DNA of 64,000 bases. It comes from Megalobrama amblycephala. Taxonomy: Eukaryota > Chordata > Actinopteri > Cypriniformes > Xenocyprididae. The stretch covers positions 4,450,382 to 4,514,381 of the forward strand of contig NC_063066.1 in NCBI RefSeq assembly GCF_018812025.1, in the 5' to 3' direction. The notes beneath the pieces were generated by a model, which had not been told where the DNA came from, did not search any database, and saw nothing but the letters and a program-made list of their open reading frames with translations. Numbering within the stretch: position 1 is the first letter of the stretch; each line of letters begins with the position of its first letter. A program made the translations under genes and the position numbers. This document shows positions 63,166-64,000 of this stretch, one piece after another.

Positions 63166-64000
63166 TATCCTTACGGGTACAAAATTCTACGACACTTTTA
63201 TGGGTTTCAGTTGCATTCAATAAAATCTTAAGCACTGATCCGTTCAAGCCAGAGTCTCATGCTCGTCCTCCCACCCCTGAAGTAATGAAAAACTCTCGTG
63301 GCATTTTTGTTCCAATTCCTTCGACTGCCAGCGCTCTTTACTCAGGACCATTCACCGTAGCAACACCACACAGTGTTTGTTTTCTCACAGGAAAATAAAC
63401 CATCGGCGAAAATATTTGTGTCTTTGCAGAGCCGCCCATCTCTGCAGTCAACAGGGGGCCTATCTCTCCACGATCCTATTTGTTTTTGCCCAAAGCTAAT
63501 ATTTAAATGAATTCCTCAGAGAAATAAGCAGGGATGTACATCATGCGGTTATATCTCTTACATACCACGCACAAATACATTATCATTGTAAATGTTTAGA
63601 TTTCCACCAAAACAAGATGATCTGGCAATGCAATACTGCGGTTTCTTGTGACTGATCTGTCAGCCCTCCTCGCTGGAGGCAAAAACATTTTTTACACAGT
63701 CCAACTGTCAGTTTTACGATGCCACATCTGCTTTGAGAGACCGAGCGAGGTCTATTTATTATTTATGGTCGTCCTCAAGATCGTGAATGCGTTTCACAAA
63801 TATGTGATGGTTTATTCATTAACTTAATGAATGTGTGGCTGTTTTCGTTCCTTTCAACTACATCACTGCTTTTTCCACAACAATGGGGAATTGAGGCAGA
63901 AAGGCTGTAAAGTGTGGCATAACCCACATTGCTCGCATTCCTTTGAGCTCTTTTGTTGTTCGAGGTGAGGTGTTTTGGTGTCACAGCAGGTAATCTAACT
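63166..64000. other. Intronic sequence, no gene seen
   Basis: No repeats or exons were recognised up to the window edge. Confidence 0.45.

Overview
This window is non-coding vertebrate DNA, almost certainly from a cyprinid fish (carp, minnow or zebrafish group). The evidence is a single spliced vertebrate-type exon, very large AT-rich introns, and a dense set of short non-autonomous DNA transposons. Several of these end in motifs that are very common in cyprinid genomes: TTAAAGGGATAGTTCACCC-type ends, TTAAAGGTGCCC ends, and TGCTGGGTTAAAAACAACCC ends.

The only protein-coding segment I can support is a 72-bp exon on the minus strand at 9786-9857. It encodes one leucine-rich repeat of a Slit axon-guidance ligand. 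The residues [10 protein letters not shown] point to slit3 rather than slit1 or slit2. Everything from 9858 to 64000 is therefore probably one intron (over 54 kb) on the 5' side of this exon, and 1-9785 is at least 9.8 kb of the next intron. No other gene, CRISPR array or bacterial feature was seen.

Layout. At 1545-1987 there is a TA-flanked fold-back MITE. At 3018-9075 a TTAA-type MITE carries about 112 tandem copies of a 51-bp minisatellite, with a 1120-bp higher-order period. At 9786-9857 is the slit exon. From 12.8 to 18.2 kb there are microsatellites, a LINE/SINE-type 3' tail, two copies of one interspersed repeat, and a region with a recurring GTCATTCGG...AACCG motif. At 20.0-21.3 kb is a CCAT-based satellite, and at 24.05-24.21 kb (ATCA)n followed by (TATC)n. 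At 26.8-28.5 kb a TTAA-flanked element is nested inside a TA-flanked MITE, with a second MITE copy next to it. At 32.9-33.4 kb is another copy of that MITE. At 35.6-36.3 kb is a fold-back TTAA element. At 39.1-40.0 kb a repeat is truncated by (CA)n(TA)n. At 40.9-41.7 kb is an AAACGAAAGG-like low-complexity array. At 49.7-50.3 kb is a TTA-flanked MITE, at 51.9-52.1 kb a short fold-back repeat, and at 55.2-55.7 kb a TTAA MITE. At 57.3-58.0 kb is an interspersed repeat with a short antisense reading frame. At 58.1-59.4 kb is a palindromic Tc1/mariner relic with recognisable DDE residues. At 61.3-62.9 kb is a TTAA MITE containing an hAT-like element with an 8-bp target duplication. At 63.05-63.17 kb is a tRNA-derived SINE-like piece.

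The most unusual items are the minisatellite expanded inside a MITE, which repeats CCAAT-, C/EBP- and ACGTG-like motifs every 51 bp; the inverted-duplicate Tc1 relic; and the nested insertions whose target-site duplications can be read directly. Assignments to transposon superfamilies rest on visible ends and target duplications, not on a database search.
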